64,000 nt of DNA from Oegoconia quadripuncta (GCA_949316235.1 OX438758.1:9147731-9211730); one strand, 5' to 3'; shown: positions 1-11,415, numbered from the stretch's first letter. Notes: generated from the letters alone by a model not told the origin. Translations and numbers: made by a program.

Positions 1-300
1 TTTCCTTTCCGAAAGTCAATGAAAATATCTTTGAGTGAATGTTGTGGAGTGGTTTATTATAGCGTCTAAGTGGTCTGCTCATTTCGTAGCCGAAGCTACT
101 TGAATGACTAAGGGCTCTCCACGCTGCCAGTGTTTGTGGAAAGATAAATTAATCTTACCAACGAATATACTTACATTTTGAATAACAACATTCTAAGTAC
201 CTAATTAATCTAAAACCTCCATAATCGAAATAGGTATACTAAAAAAATAGCTATGAATAGGTAATTGAAGTAGTTAAGTAGATATTAAATATTCGTCTCA

Positions 301-537
301 TACTATTATCATCATCATCAGCCCGTAAACATCCCACTGCAGGGATATAGGCCTTCCCACCTATATAAGGGAGTATAGGTACGCTGGCCCAACGCGGGTT
401 GGGGACTTCACCTAGAATTTTTATTTTTCAGGCATGCAGGTTTCCTCACGATGTTTTCCTTCGCCGTTTAAGAACAGGCGGATAAATGTATATGAATAAT
501 TAAATTAAATTTAAAAATCATTGGTTCATGGCCAATA
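301..537 (-). repeat. SINE-C copy, body and 3' tail
   Basis: The plus strand starts with an (ATC)n tract at 306-320 followed by the conserved SINE-C 3' block around GGATATAGGCCTTCCC. It runs to the body near TTGGTTCATGGCC. The tRNA-like head seen in the copy at 27029 is missing, so this copy is 5'-truncated. The same block recurs at 27029, 36311 and 47505. Sequence only; no function is implied. Confidence 0.8.
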
Positions 538-796
538 CTAAAATAGAAGTCAATAATTGCTTTCTAAGCGCCGTCCAGAGGGGTCAGGTGATAGTCGATT
601 TTGGAAGCACTGCAATATCACTCTGCTGCCCATCACTGGTGGTCATTTGGGAAATCCTGAGCCAAGACATGCAACAAACCCTTAGCATATCAATGGAGAC
701 TAGGTATATACATATAACTGACGTAGGTACCTACCTAATAATTTAAAAACCCCAAAGGTCAGTAGGTACATAATCCTAAGGATACACTTATAACTG

Positions 797-962
797 CCTA
801 TAATTTTAAAAGCCGTGATTATTTGCACATGGGCAGAGTACCTATCTATCAGTGATAGAATAAAAAAAAATGTAACAAACCGGTTGCTTGCTTTAAATAT
901 AGTATAGATATTTAATAATAAAAAACATAGACTATTATGATTAAAATTAGCACTATATGTCA
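797..962. repeat. Unclassified dispersed repeat H, copy 1
   Basis: This segment shares its length with 15717-15880. Both start CCTATAATTTTAAA, share GCCGTGAT, TTTGCACATGG, CAGTGATAG and AGTATAG blocks, and end after ACATAGA...TATGATTAAAA. By eye the two are roughly three-quarters to four-fifths identical. I cannot assign a class. The adjacent CGACATCTAGTTCCACAC resembles the tail of SINE-B. Confidence 0.6.
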
Positions 963-1298
963 ACAGCGACATCTAGTTCCACACGGTGGAATTAACTAGA
1001 CTGTATGAGAAGTGTTTGTAACTTCGTATACTTAAAGACACTAGCGACATCTATGCTAAGTTCTTTGAATTAATTAAATCACTGGGGGACGTTGTCAAGA
1101 TTTTTATTACAGCGCCATCTATGTCGTATTATCTGCATTATGTGCTATGCAACAAAGATGTTTGCTAAGTAATATTATTTTGTTTGACTTTGAGTTGTTT
1201 TCGTTAGATGGCGCTGACTTTCTAAGTTACCTGTGACTTGTCCTTGCGTGTTTTGAATAATCATAATTAGGCCAATAGACACTGAACTAGAACTTCAG
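963..1298. other. Unassigned A+T-rich sequence
   Basis: No coding region or clear repeat end is visible. Short GCGACATCTA and AGATGGCGCTG words at about 970, 1045, 1110 and 1206 resemble the SINE-B tail and may be eroded remnants. Confidence 0.4.
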
Positions 1299-1354
1299 TT
1301 AATTTCCTTACAGAAGTACTTTAATTCATTAAAGTACTTCTGTAAGGAAATTAA
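1299..1354. repeat. Perfect 27-bp inverted repeat with 2-nt loop
   Basis: Arm 1299-1325 is the exact reverse complement of arm 1328-1354, separated only by TC. The arms start TTAATTTCCTTACAG. Transcribed RNA would fold into a long perfect hairpin. The loop is too short for an ordinary microRNA precursor. A foldback scar, MITE remnant or replication/assembly palindrome are all possible. Confidence 0.85.
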
Positions 1355-1781
1355 TACGTCTTCTTTTTGTAAAAATTCAACTCATTCATAAAATAATAAC
1401 GATTGCTAGTTCTGAAGAATTTCAATCGCTTTTTGTTTAAATAGTAGATAGGAGTAGTCTGAACAGAAAGCGGTACATGTAGTAAGTAGTTTGATAATAT
1501 GTACACAAGGTAAGGACTTTAGCATGACCCTAATATTCCATATAATATATATCCATTTTAATATCTTCGAAGATTATTAGGCTTTAGCATTGAAAGGGAT
1601 ATAAATTCTATTTTCAAAATTTTAATATTGCATGGAATATACATTTGCTCTGTAGCAGCTGATACACGACATGTTTTTGGTTTATACGAATGGTTGAACA
1701 CTATAAATGGGTAGGTAGGTAGGTACGTCAATGTATTTATCTAAGTCATAAAAATATAAAATGTGGTAAGTAATTATAGCG
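1355..1781. other. Unassigned A+T-rich sequence
   Basis: Nothing recognisable apart from a short GGTA tetranucleotide run (about 1710-1723). Confidence 0.4.
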
Positions 1782-2522
1782 GTGAGTTTTTTGCCGTAAG
1801 GAAAAAAATAGGGCATATTAGGTAAGTGAATTAAAAGGTATTGGCATAGGTAGTTTAATTTTTTTTTTCAAAAACGCACGCGCCGGTCGGAAATTGATAT
1901 TTGCGACTGACGTGATTCTTAGAGTTCCTAGCATGCGAAAATTATTTGAAACTCATGTTTTCTCCAAGTTTTCCTTATTTATATAATTTAATGATGTAAT
2001 TAGGTAGTGGTAGAGCCACGCTGTAAGCTATTAGCTTGCAGCATGAATGGGCCGGCTCGACCGGGGAAGTACCACCCTCTCGCAGAAGACCGACGTCTGA
2101 GTAGTGGCATTTTGCCACTGCGCTTCGTCCGGTGAGCGAGGGCGCCGGAGGCCCACCTTCCAGTCTCTCTCCAGAATGGTAGCGGTATTTAAAGAGTTAG
2201 TACCCCAGGAGGGTACCAGCACTATTAGTGCTGGAGAATCCCTCATCGCTCAGGCTGCCCTACTTATTCTGGGGTGGACACCTTCCTCAAAGGCCGGCAA
2301 CGCATCTGTGACCCTTTTGGTGTTGCGGGTGTCCATGGGCGGCGGTGATTGCTTTCCATCAGGTGACCCGCATGCTCGTTTGCCGCCCTCTCATATAAAA
2401 AAAAAAAAGAATAGGCTATTCTAAGCTAGTTTTGAGGAAAACAAATTAAACTACCTATGTCAATACCATCTATTTCACTTAGTTAATGACTTATTTTTTT
2501 CCTTACGGAAAAAAAACTCGTC
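1782..2522. mobile_element. MITE-E copy with a nested insertion
   Basis: The left end (GAGTTTTTTGCCGTAAGG at 1784) and the right end (CCTTACGGAAAAAAAACTC) are inverted repeats. They continue into inverted blocks with AGGTAGTTTAATT on the left and AAACTACCTATGTCAATACC on the right. The same terminal and subterminal blocks occur at 4333, 24146 and 60427. Roughly 2010-2412 is foreign sequence inserted between the halves. The element has no coding capacity and is probably a non-autonomous DNA transposon. Confidence 0.75.
2010..2412 (+). mobile_element. Composite insertion ending in a LINE-A 3' end
   Basis: A G+C-rich part (about 2040-2260, including GGGCCGGCTCGACCGGGG) leads into the LINE-A 3' terminus. 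The latter has CTCAAAGGCCGGCAACGC, then CATCAGGTGACCCGCATG, then CCGCCCTCTCATATAAAA and a poly(A) run at about 2397-2408. The same 3' terminus ends the copies at 29275, 34790 and 39429. The poly(A) places the 3' end on the plus strand. It sits inside MITE-E, so it inserted later than that element. Confidence 0.75.
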
Positions 2523-2754
2523 CTTTATAATGTAGTGTTCAATGACCTAATTGTCTGGCTCGAAAGTATTGCAAATAACAATTTTCTTTATAAAAATAAT
2601 AAAAAATCCGAAACGGCCTACAATTTGAGTGCTGCAGCGGTACTTTTCGTCGAAATATTTGATGTTTTTACAAGCTTTTACTTAGCAATGTTCTTATGTA
2701 TGTAATTAAATAAGTAAGTTGTACATAGGTATATACCTACATAATATGCTTTTT

Positions 2755-2905
2755 TTGTAAATGCCTGGATACGCGTTTGACCACAATCTTACCTGATGGA
2801 AAGTGATGATATGGTCGAAGATGAAGCACGCTATCCCAGTAAATGCCTATTCACTCTGTTCATGAAGATCCCAAGGTTGTAGGATTCAGGAAAGACCGTA
2901 TGGAT
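2755..2905 (-). mobile_element. LINE-B 3' end
   Basis: The plus strand reads poly(T), then GGATACGCGTTTGACCACAA, ATCTTACCTGATGGAAAGTG and CCCAAGGTTGTAGGATTC. The complementary strand is the same 3' end seen at 31790 and 52926: the tail of a reverse-transcriptase reading frame (a short NLG.FKSRVNRHL-type peptide) followed by a short 3' UTR and poly(A). 5'-truncated. Confidence 0.75.
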
Positions 2906-3066
2906 GTTCCAAACATGATTGAAACAGCATCCACGGTTCACCATGTGAAATATACAGAAATGCACACGTGACGGGGGTGAGCCCGCATCTCAGTTGAAAA
3001 TATATGTTTATGGGGGAAAGACCCTTAGTCGCCTTTTACGACACCTACGGGAAGAGACGGGTTGGT
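2906..3066 (-). repeat. Probable LINE-related relic
   Basis: It follows directly on the LINE-B end and contains TAGTCGCCTTTTACGACACC then ACGGGAAGAGACGG. I associate this block with repetitive DNA of Lepidoptera, but I see no second copy here and cannot assign its class. Confidence 0.35.
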
Positions 3067-3130
3067 TTAATTCTGTATTGAAAATTATCATCTCCTTAGA
3101 ATAATTCAAAATGAATCATTACAGCAGCAT

Positions 3131-3195
3131 ATTATTATCCCCCGACGAAAAATAAAAGGATGTTCTGTGTTTGACGGCGTTGTGTGTGTGTCCAA
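3131..3195. repeat. Short dispersed repeat, copy 1
   Basis: CCCCGACGAAAAAT followed by a TGTTTGACGGCGTTGTGTGT block. A relative is at 7727-7787, with CCCCACACGAAAAAT and TGTTTGATGGCGTTGTG. Class unknown. Confidence 0.5.
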
Positions 3196-3459
3196 TCTTT
3201 CTCCGGACTATCTCATTAATGGGATTTTTTTTATGCACTCCATTTTTAAAACGATAGTCCAAAAATATATATTTCAATAATATTTACAATTCAAGTATTA
3301 AAACTTTTAATGTTTGGAACACTCAAATATTTGGGGTTTGGGGTTACTCTGACCACCCCATTTGGGATAACGATCGTGACTTTATATACGTATTTAAAGT
3401 TATTTTAGCGCGTGTTCCACAAGGATCCCAAAATAAAGGTATCTTTAGCATTCCATCCC

Positions 3460-3650
3460 ATAATTGATGGATCCCATGGATACTATAAGGGGTATAACTG
3501 ATAAACATACATAAATATTTATAATAGGTAAACATCCATGACTCGGGAATAAACGTTCGTATTCATTACACAAACATTTACCCCACGCGGGATTCGAACC
3601 CGCAACCGTTGGTTTCGCTGACAGGGTCGCTATCTACTACACAGACGTTT
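3460..3650 (-). repeat. Diverged SINE-B-like copy with tRNA-like head
   Basis: The plus strand has AACATCCATGACTCGGGAAT and then GCGGGATTCGAACCCGC. The latter is the complement of a pol III B box (GGTTCGAATCC) within the head. It ends with an A-box-like segment near 3620-3645. The body is diverged from the other SINE-B copies. The tRNA-like part is not a functional tRNA gene. Confidence 0.6.
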
Positions 3651-4332
3651 ATAATAATTTCTTCAATCATTAACATGAAAAATAGTCTAAATGAGAAGTT
3701 TCTTTTTTTTCGAGTTTATCAGATTTTGTTTTGAGATCCAGACGGACGAAGTCGGGTGCGGAAGCCAGTATTCGAAAAACTGCTTTTGAATATCGTTTTA
3801 ATAGAAGCTAGTTAGTCGAAGATACCATCACACGCATCATTCAAACTGCATAGTAACTCACTATTAACATTTACCTATACGGGACCGAGTACATCGCATT
3901 CTTATTAAAATCCGCAGCAGCACTCCATCTTAGTCTATTTGACGGGCGGGCAAGATGCTGCCTGTTCCTTATCTCGTACTAAGATATAAGACTGCATATT
4001 CATACCAGCATGTAGGGGTAATATTGGCGCAAACCTTGACGACCTCTGTGGGGTAGTGATATCGTACCTCGGCTGCCGTCCCGGCTACGGAAAATTTGGA
4101 ATTTTCTTGTTATAAATTTTCTCAATGTTATCATGACCGTTATCTGTTTACATAATATAGATTATCCTTGATTGAGTCAGGTGATCAGTACCTATGTTTG
4201 TTTGACATTATAATAGAGCGCCATTCATCGACTTATAAGTCTGAATATGTGTTTTGAAATCTTTGGGTTGATTGGTTTTCCAATATATTCTGATTAGAGC
4301 AAGAAGATGATGATTCTGAATTTTGGTGATGA
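3651..4332. other. Unassigned A+T-rich sequence
   Basis: No repeat end, RNA gene or convincing exon is visible. Confidence 0.4.
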
Positions 4333-4604
4333 CCGGATGAGTTTTTTGAGGGCATATTAGGTAAGTGAAATAGAAGGTATTGGCATAGGTAGATATTTTT
4401 ATTTTTCAAAACCATCATAGAATAAATCGTTAATTGTGTCATTTGACGGTCGCGTTATCATTAAATGAAATAAATAAAGAAATCTTGAAGAAAATATGAC
4501 AGCCAAATATATTTCGCATGATAGGAAGGGTTCCTATCACGGCAGTCGTAAACCAGGCCTGCGCATGCGTTTTTGAAAAAACCTTACGGTAAAACACTCA
4601 TCCG
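4333..4604. mobile_element. MITE-E, short copy
   Basis: Begins CCGGATGAGTTTTTT and ends CCTTACGGTAAAACACTCATCCG. It carries the GGCATATTAGGTAAGTGAAA block and the CATTAAATGAAATAAATAAA interior shared with the copies at 1782, 24146 and 60427. Its left end lacks the CCGTAAGG segment, a small deletion. Confidence 0.75.
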
Positions 4605-5048
4605 TTATATTACTGTCCTTGAAACAATCAAAATGGCACCACTTCAATGGTGTTAAAACAGGAGTTTGGAACCAATGGGAACTCAGTCACACACCGACTT
4701 CGTTCGCGAACTGTCGTATCAAATGCAGATTTGTATTCTAAAGAAATGCATCACTTACCACAGAAAAGTGACCAAACACGTGGGAGTATCTTTTATGTAT
4801 AACAAACATTAGTATTACTCGTAAAAGTCATATTTTGATCAATATTGAAATTTTTTCTTGTACTTTTATGTGACCGAGTTACATTTTGTGAGCTACTAAT
4901 AAAAAATTTACTTGTGAATAAATAAAAAAATTGGTAGTACGTGGTGGTTTTGGCCATTTTGTTCTCAGCAGACCTATTAGTTATCGAGGATTCTAAGAGA
5001 TGCCGCTATTTTATGATTTGTTCGCGCGACCATATCTATAGCATATAA
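4605..5048. other. Unassigned sequence
   Basis: Nothing recognised on either strand. Confidence 0.4.
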
Positions 5049-5260
5049 GTCAATTCAATTCAATTCAATTTATTGCATTTATGTTGTACATAGTATGATC
5101 TTAAAATATTTTTAGGTATCAAACATAAACCCTGCTAGGGCACAACAATTAAATTTATAATGCATGCACATAAACATACGGATTACTTAATTTATTAAAA
5201 GTACAAAACAATATAACACTTAGTCAATGGGGCCATCTCAAGTTGTCTCAGTATCTTATT
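5049..5260 (-). mobile_element. Probable retroposon 3' end with pentanucleotide tail
   Basis: An (AATTC)n tract at about 5050-5070 is followed by TTTATTGCATTTATGTTGTAC. Read on the minus strand this is an AATAAA-type end followed by a (GAATT)n tail, the layout of CR1/L2-like elements that end in short repeats rather than poly(A). No coding remnant is visible. Confidence 0.5.
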
Positions 5261-5769
5261 TGGCTTTTTTATTGTTAGTTCTATAGTATTTTATAGGATA
5301 CCCGATATTCACAATCATTCGATATCGGTTTTCAATTCGATATTGCACTAGGTCTGTGACATTATAATTAGATAGATTCGATCTAGTGCCGTTTAACTTA
5401 AAAACACCCGACATCGTGCGAGCGATGCAAAAATTGCTCCGTTCTTATATCTGGGAATCAGCACAGTAATTGACAATGATGGAATTTCTATTGGACATCA
5501 ATCTGCTATGCTATCATAGGTGAGAGAGAGTGATTTAAATTCCACCAAGAAATTGTCTCCAATACTTGTGCGTGGAACGAAGCCTGACAAATCAGTCGGT
5601 GCGAATCGCGAATTCGATCTAAAGATGGCCGCTGATGACGTCACGGAACGATAATGCCCGTGATTGGTTCGCACGTGACATTCGGTTATAACAGTACATT
5701 TGGTGTCCAGAAAAGTGAACACTTGAAAAATAATTCAATAGTATTGGATGTTTTAGAGATGAGAATGCC
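5261..5769. other. Unassigned sequence
   Basis: No repeat boundary or gene is seen. The stretch around 5570-5660 is slightly richer in G+C, but no reading frame there looks like a conserved protein. Confidence 0.4.
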
Positions 5770-6389
5770 TTAATTGAAAATTAGTCCAAAGTCAAAGTCA
5801 AAGCAAAGTCAAAAATGCTTTATTCTATAGGTACACAGAGTACACTTAAAATAGTAAATTTTACATTTTTTAAGTTAGTGCTTGTTCAAAATGCAAATTT
5901 CCCCTGAGAAGAACAAGCAAGAAACTCGAAGGGTTGATTTTTTTCAAATCAGGTTTTGATTTTACATAAAGGTTTTTATATTACAAAAAGGTTTTTATAT
6001 TTCATTATTAATTGTGAAATAGCCTGGCATGCGAACGATCTGATTATGTCCAGGGATGATTATCATCTAAATAGTCTGATATTTTATAATATGCTTTGTT
6101 AATAAGTTTCTGTTTTATAGTATCTTTAAATTTATTGAGAGGAAGATTTTGTATATCAACTGGAACCTTATTGAAAAAGCGTATACATAACCCTCCAATA
6201 ATAGAACCATAATCACGTTCTGATTTCTACTTAGAAATAGTCGAAAATGCTCACATTTACCTTTCGCCACATCGTCACTTGTCACCAGTGATATGTTAAA
6301 GTAATCGCAATCAATTATCCAATGAAATTTGAGGTGTGAGGTATTGTGTAATAAAGAATGTTTTGTTTGGTGTTGTTTTGTTGCGTAAT
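5770..6389 (-). pseudogene. LINE-C 3' end
   Basis: On the minus strand this resembles the intact end at 41551-41910. That includes the coding block reading NLPLNKFKD (complement of 6121-6147), a short 3' UTR with CTTGTTCTTCTCAG-type sequence, and a terminus at the AAAGTCAAAGTCAAAG tract. The reading frame upstream is broken. It is a 5'-truncated copy of the end of a reverse-transcriptase protein gene. Confidence 0.65.
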
Positions 6390-6690
6390 TTACTAATTGA
6401 GACCTGAAGTGTCTAAGGATAAGTTTAAAGAACATATAATATTCCAAACTTATCGTCACAGTACATTCTTGAAAATCTATTGTATACAAAAAGAAGTCGT
6501 ATCATTGAAAAAATATTATGATAATCATGATGTCAATACGAGAAATAAAGATAAACTTGCAGGTCACATAAGTCGCCTCTTTAAAGACAACAAAGGGCTA
6601 TTTAATATTTTTTAATAAAGTTACGTTTATATAGTTATACGAAATCTTCCTCTCAATAAATTTAAAGATATTACTACACCGTTGAAGAAT
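6390..6690 (+). pseudogene. LINE-C reverse-transcriptase C-terminal relic
   Basis: A frame at about 6397-6615 reads YYDNHDVNTRNKDKL, the N-T-R-(N/K)-x motif that often lies near the end of CR1/jockey-type reverse-transcriptase proteins. It is followed at 6649-6674 by CCTCTCAATAAATTTAAAG, the NLPLNKFK block of LINE-C. The intervening frame is disrupted. It lies opposite in direction to the LINE-C end at 5770-6389, giving an inverted pair. Confidence 0.6.
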
Positions 6691-7726
6691 TACCCGATCG
6701 AATATCTATTCTTCGATTGAGTAGAAAGAGTAATTAAGTCGGTATGTAAGTTATGTGTAAGTAAGTTCGTAAATAAAAATTGTTGAAATAAAGACTCGTC
6801 ACTATTACTTAGCTCACATTGCCAGCAAGTGTACACGCTTACATTATTGTACGTGAAAGCGTCACATATTCCATTATACATGGCTGACAATAATACTGTA
6901 TCGCACACAATTTTCTGGATTTGTCTCCGCTTGCCAAGGGACGGTGGTATGCAAAACTGATGCAATAAAAAATTCTTGCAAACAAACCTACCTGAAGTAC
7001 CCATAAACCTTATGAGGTTTTTGGAGGGCTAATTTAATTTGATAGCTTAATAATTGAATAAAGATGTGGACTGTATGTAGATTAAAATGATGGAAGGCAC
7101 GTCAAACCAGCATTAAACCCAGGAAGGACCTTGAGTCCACAGCCAGCCAGGATATCCCCGTCACACTTCACACACAAGTGTTCTAAAGTAATTACCACCT
7201 TCCTTCAAATCACTGCTGGTTAAAAGCATAGGGTGGCTACAACGTCTAGACAGAAGGCGAAGCCTGTGCAGGTGAAACGTTCAGCTGCTATTTGACCTTC
7301 ACGATAACGAAACGGTCGCAATATCCGACCTTTTCTACATCTTAAGTTTTTATATTCTAGTCGATGTTTTATTTCCATTTAGTATCAGTACCCTTATTAT
7401 TTAAGTCATGGTAACGCATTTTCCTCGCCAACTGTCAATTTATTCCTTCTTTACTGGTTGGTACAATTCCTATTTCGTACAATTGGCAAATCTTTCCCAA
7501 TTTGTACAATATGTCGTTGATTGTGTTATTGAGAGATGTAAAGGCGCCTGCAACAAAGTGTAGGGACATATTAAATGGGAACTGGACAAAGAGAGACACA
7601 GTACACAGACATAATAATATACTTTAATATACAGTACATACACAGACATAATAATAAATTATTCCGAGACATAAGTCACTCCGTTAAAGTTTTAAACAAT
7701 TCAGAATTTGACATAAAAGGTACCTA
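6691..7726. other. Unassigned sequence
   Basis: About 1 kb without a recognised repeat. The part near 7080-7330 is less A+T-rich, but its frames are broken and show no family I recognise. Confidence 0.4.
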
Positions 7727-7790
7727 TTTTTACCCCACACGAAAAATTCAGGTGCTATGTTTGATGGCGTTGTGTTGTGTGTGTATTTAG
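7727..7790. repeat. Short dispersed repeat, copy 2
   Basis: Relative of 3131-3195; see there for the shared words. Confidence 0.5.
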
Positions 7791-7844
7791 CTTTTATAAA
7801 AGGTTTTTTAGTTTATTTGGGCTTACAAGTACCATGAATGCTGG

Positions 7845-7980
7845 ATGACGGAGAGACTCATAAATAAATATATAAAAATCCGTGACTCACAAAAACATTT
7901 ACCCCTAGCGGGATTTGAATATGCGGCGCGTGGTTTCGCTGACAGGGTCACTGTCCACTACACCAACCGATCGTCTAAGT
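7845..7980 (-). repeat. Diverged tRNA-headed SINE fragment
   Basis: The plus strand has AAAATCCGTGACTCACAAAA, CCCCTAGCGGGATTTGAATA and GTTTCGCTGACAGGGTCACT, then CTACACCAACCGATCG. This matches the head at 3580-3645 and at 59340-59415. The B box is mutated (GATTTGAAT). Confidence 0.6.
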
Positions 7981-9093
7981 ACTATAACGACCAATTTCTG
8001 ACTAAACCCCACGAACTACACACATCATGTATACGAACACTAAACATAATAACACTTTCATCTTTGATTATAGGTATCTTTTTAGATTTATTTAGTAACC
8101 CGCTGATTCCCATAACCATAGTGTTTACTAGCTTGAGAATATGATAGCCAAACTCATTGTTATAAGCATGCTATACATTATTTACTTGCCAGCAGGTTAG
8201 TTCTATTCGTGGTACCACAGGGCTAAACCTAATTCGGGGTCTAACTGCGGGCAGGTTCATTTGACAATAAACTTTACTGATAATATGTTACTTCTGCCAA
8301 GGCTATACAATAAATTGTAACGGTGTCGTTCTTTTGAGCTGATACTCATTGGTGGGTTTGGGTTATTGGAGTTCAAATTCGAAATTTTAAACTGACTGAC
8401 TGACTGATGAACTCTTTGAATGAATCCTTTTTTTTTGGCAAATTGATTTCCAGATTTCAACTCAGTCGCACCGTTATTTTAATAATTTTTTTAGACCCTT
8501 TCGATCCTCTGTTTCATGCAATAAATAAGTTGGTGTGGTGATCCGTGTTCTGTTTTGACCCTGGCCAGAGCTATCCCGCCCCTTCTGTACATATACACCT
8601 CGTGACTCGACCCAGCTGGGCGTAGGTGGGCTGGGAAGGTCACAAAATTATTTATTTATTTCGATGATATCAAATTCTATTGGGGGTTTTCTAAATTAAG
8701 AATTTATAGTTATTGTTTGTGCATTAAAATTATTTTCTCTTACATTTCTTTTAAATAAATAAGTAAAAAATTGCTTAACTCCTATTACATACCATCAGCA
8801 ATCGGATCTAGTTGAGAAAATTATTATGATATGATCTTCCTTGTCGTTTCGTCACTGTCTTATTGTACAATGCTACGAGATGTATAAGCTATTGATTGCA
8901 CGTCATTACAGAAATAGCGACAATCATCCGCAATGTACGAGGGACGTGGATGATTTTCTTGTAATATTAGAATTTGGTTGTTTTGAAAATCAATGGTTAC
9001 TTCTATTCATCACAAGAGCGTATGACCCTTGGTATGACTAGCTATGCTTTTAATAGACTGTTGTAATGAACGCTTTTGGCGAATGTATGAATA
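7981..9093. other. Unassigned sequence
   Basis: No clear repeat or exon. A G+C-richer patch at about 8540-8640 has no recognisable coding potential. Confidence 0.4.
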
Positions 9094-9460
9094 TTATATA
9101 GCGACTTTGTATATAAATAGAAATTGGACACGCAAATACTCTTCTTCGTGAAAATTTCCCATGGGAATTTTGGAAATTTTTCGCAGGAATTTTCCAAAAT
9201 ACGAGCTTAGTGAATGTTTAGCCGCAGCTATATCGTTTTTACAGTTCTTTAAACAATATCTGTGAGATTTTTCCAAAATCATACCTCAGCTAGTATTTAA
9301 GAGCGATCCCGATTTACCCGTTCCCGTGCGAATTTCGGGAAATTCGTTCTTAATTCGTCTTCTGCCTATAAACTAGTAACTACCCATTGTAATTTCATAC
9401 GTCAAGTAGTTTTCAATTTCCCGTGAGAATTTCCAAATATTCCTTCCAAAATCTAAGCGA
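9094..9460. repeat. Degenerate repeat with TTTCCC-ATGGGAA words
   Basis: Multiple related words recur in both orientations: AAAATTTCCCATGGGAATTT at about 9149, GCAGGAATTTTCC at 9184, CGAATTTCGGGAAATTCG at 9329 and TTTCCCGTGAGAATTTCC at 9416. They suggest an eroded transposable element. The class is unknown. Confidence 0.4.
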
Positions 9461-11148
9461 ATGTTTCCTGCATTTGCGATAAAAAGTGCACCCGGAGTCG
9501 CAATTTATTTGAGGGACATGTTATATCATCGCAAATGCTTGCACCATTGTTGCTTGACGGCAGACTTAGGTAAGATGGTGGGGCGCATATTTCTAAATGC
9601 TCTACCACCAACCAAAAGATGTTCTAAATGCAATTGCAAATTAAATCCAACTAAAACTTCATCAATCTGATGATTTAAACAACTCCTTTCCTCTTGAGGT
9701 ATTTCAGACGACAAACGTATTCAGATTTCTTTTTATTCGATTTATAAATTCTAATTACTTGCATCATTCTCATGCCAAAAATTAATAACCTTCTGCCAGC
9801 ACTATTTAACTTCAGGTCAAATTGGATTGAATAGAATCTAATAAAAAAAAACAACGGGTATCAGTAACGGACGTATGTCGGAGTGCTTGTTAAAGTACAC
9901 AAAGAAGGTTACACAGTGTAAGTATACATGTTACAAGTGTATAAAACTGTTTGTTTGTTCTAACCCGTCCAATCTCACGAAACAAGCGTACAATTACAAA
10001 TCAGCCTCCCATGGCACAAGTTATTAAACATTACATTCTAAGCGCAAGTTTTACAGACAATTTAGTAGAACAAATTATAACATCGCGGTTTAGGTAACGA
10101 GCGACTACCGGGTTTTGGTGACGTTAGATATAGAGCGTCACACTCTATGGTTTCGGCTTTTTGGCGGGAACTCGGCGAGTAAAGTTGCATTTTTCTTTAT
10201 AATTCTTATAATTTGTGCATTCTAACTTTTGAAGCTTAATAATGGCAGAATATTGTGCAGCAAACGTTAGTGATGGTGTACAAGTGAAGGGAAGTGTAAA
10301 TTAAAGTGCGTAACGGAGCTTTCGGGTTCCCACAAGAAGACGCCAAAATCTTTTGTAAAGCATTCTGCCACTTTACTGAAGAATGACTTGACCGTGACTA
10401 GACTCTGTATACGCCAAGTATACGACGAATTACTTGTTTTGACTGATACTGACTTACAAACTGAAGAAATAAGAGAAATAAGACATGGCTGTTATGGGCT
10501 AGATCCATTTGCCTTCTCCTAGAGGAGAGAATAAAACGAAAAAAAAAATACATACAATTAATCGATTTTGTGCTACCTAAAGTTGTTGTACTTGTTCTTA
10601 TTTAATAGTAAATTTTAGAATTCTGCCTTCCCTGTGATAATACGCCATTGGCAGTGCTCCAACTTATTGAATTCAACCAAATTTAAAACTATATAATTCG
10701 ACCAATTATGAAGTAGATTGCTTAAATCCATTACCATAGGATATTAAACAATAATTTTCCAGATACCATTGGATTGGAGGTTAATGTTCAGTTACAGACC
10801 GGATACTAGCAAACGCTATCTCTTACAATTTACGCCACGCAGAGGAGACGATACGCGGGCGCTGCGCAGCGGGGCGCGATCTCTGACAGTAACAGACACA
10901 CGGTTAACCTTTAGATTGAGACGTGAACCGCCGTATAATAGCTTCGAGATGTGTGCATAGTAATAGTGTCTAAGTAGTTATGTTATAGAAAATATTTTCT
11001 ATGCTAGGTCATAGGTGAGAAGCTGGACGCAATGGCTGGAGTCAATGTCTCTGTAAGGAAAAGGTCATGGTTAGAAATTAGGTAGTCACCAGAACCACTC
11101 ATAACAAAGATAACAGTGGGTTTCTTGTGCCATTTTTTTCCCAAAAAT
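9461..11148. other. Unassigned sequence, 1.7 kb
   Basis: No repeat terminus is recognised. A 20-codon frame starting ATGGCAGAATATTGTGCAGC at 10242 and the G+C-richer frame near 10769-10960 have no family signature, and neither shows codon bias I can judge. Confidence 0.4.
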
Positions 11149-11361
11149 GATACAATACAATACAATACAAATACTCTCTATATTACGCAAAATAATTTAC
11201 AATAATTTTTGATGATAACAATAGAACACAATTAGGCGGTTTTATCACTAAAAGCGATCTCTTCCAGACAACCCACAGCTATGGGATATTTGTAGGTAGA
11301 AAAACAGGTAGGGTGCACGCATAAATATAATAATAATATCATATTAATTGACTTAATTATA
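11149..11361 (-). mobile_element. Retroposon-F 3' end
   Basis: Read on the minus strand it is an element end that finishes with AATAATTTTGCG...AGAGAGTATTTG and a (TATTG)n tail (plus-strand ATACAATACAATACAA at 11150-11170). Nearly the same sequence is at 40481-40692 in the same orientation and at 43000-43210 inverted. The shared segment starts at the minus-strand complement of TTAATTGACTTAATTATA (about 11343-11360). Confidence 0.75.
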
Positions 11362-11415
11362 TAAATATATATATATAAATAAATAAATAAATATATATAA
11401 ATACTTAATATAAAA
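11362..11415. repeat. A+T microsatellite
   Basis: (AT)n and (AAAT)n runs directly beside the 5' end of the Retroposon-F copy. Confidence 0.8.

Noticed and set aside
2104..2424. 106-codon plus-strand frame in the composite insertion
   Set aside because: It runs through a LINE-A 3' UTR and into its poly(A); the same 3' UTR peptide appears at 29463, 34866 and 39440, so it is not a gene.
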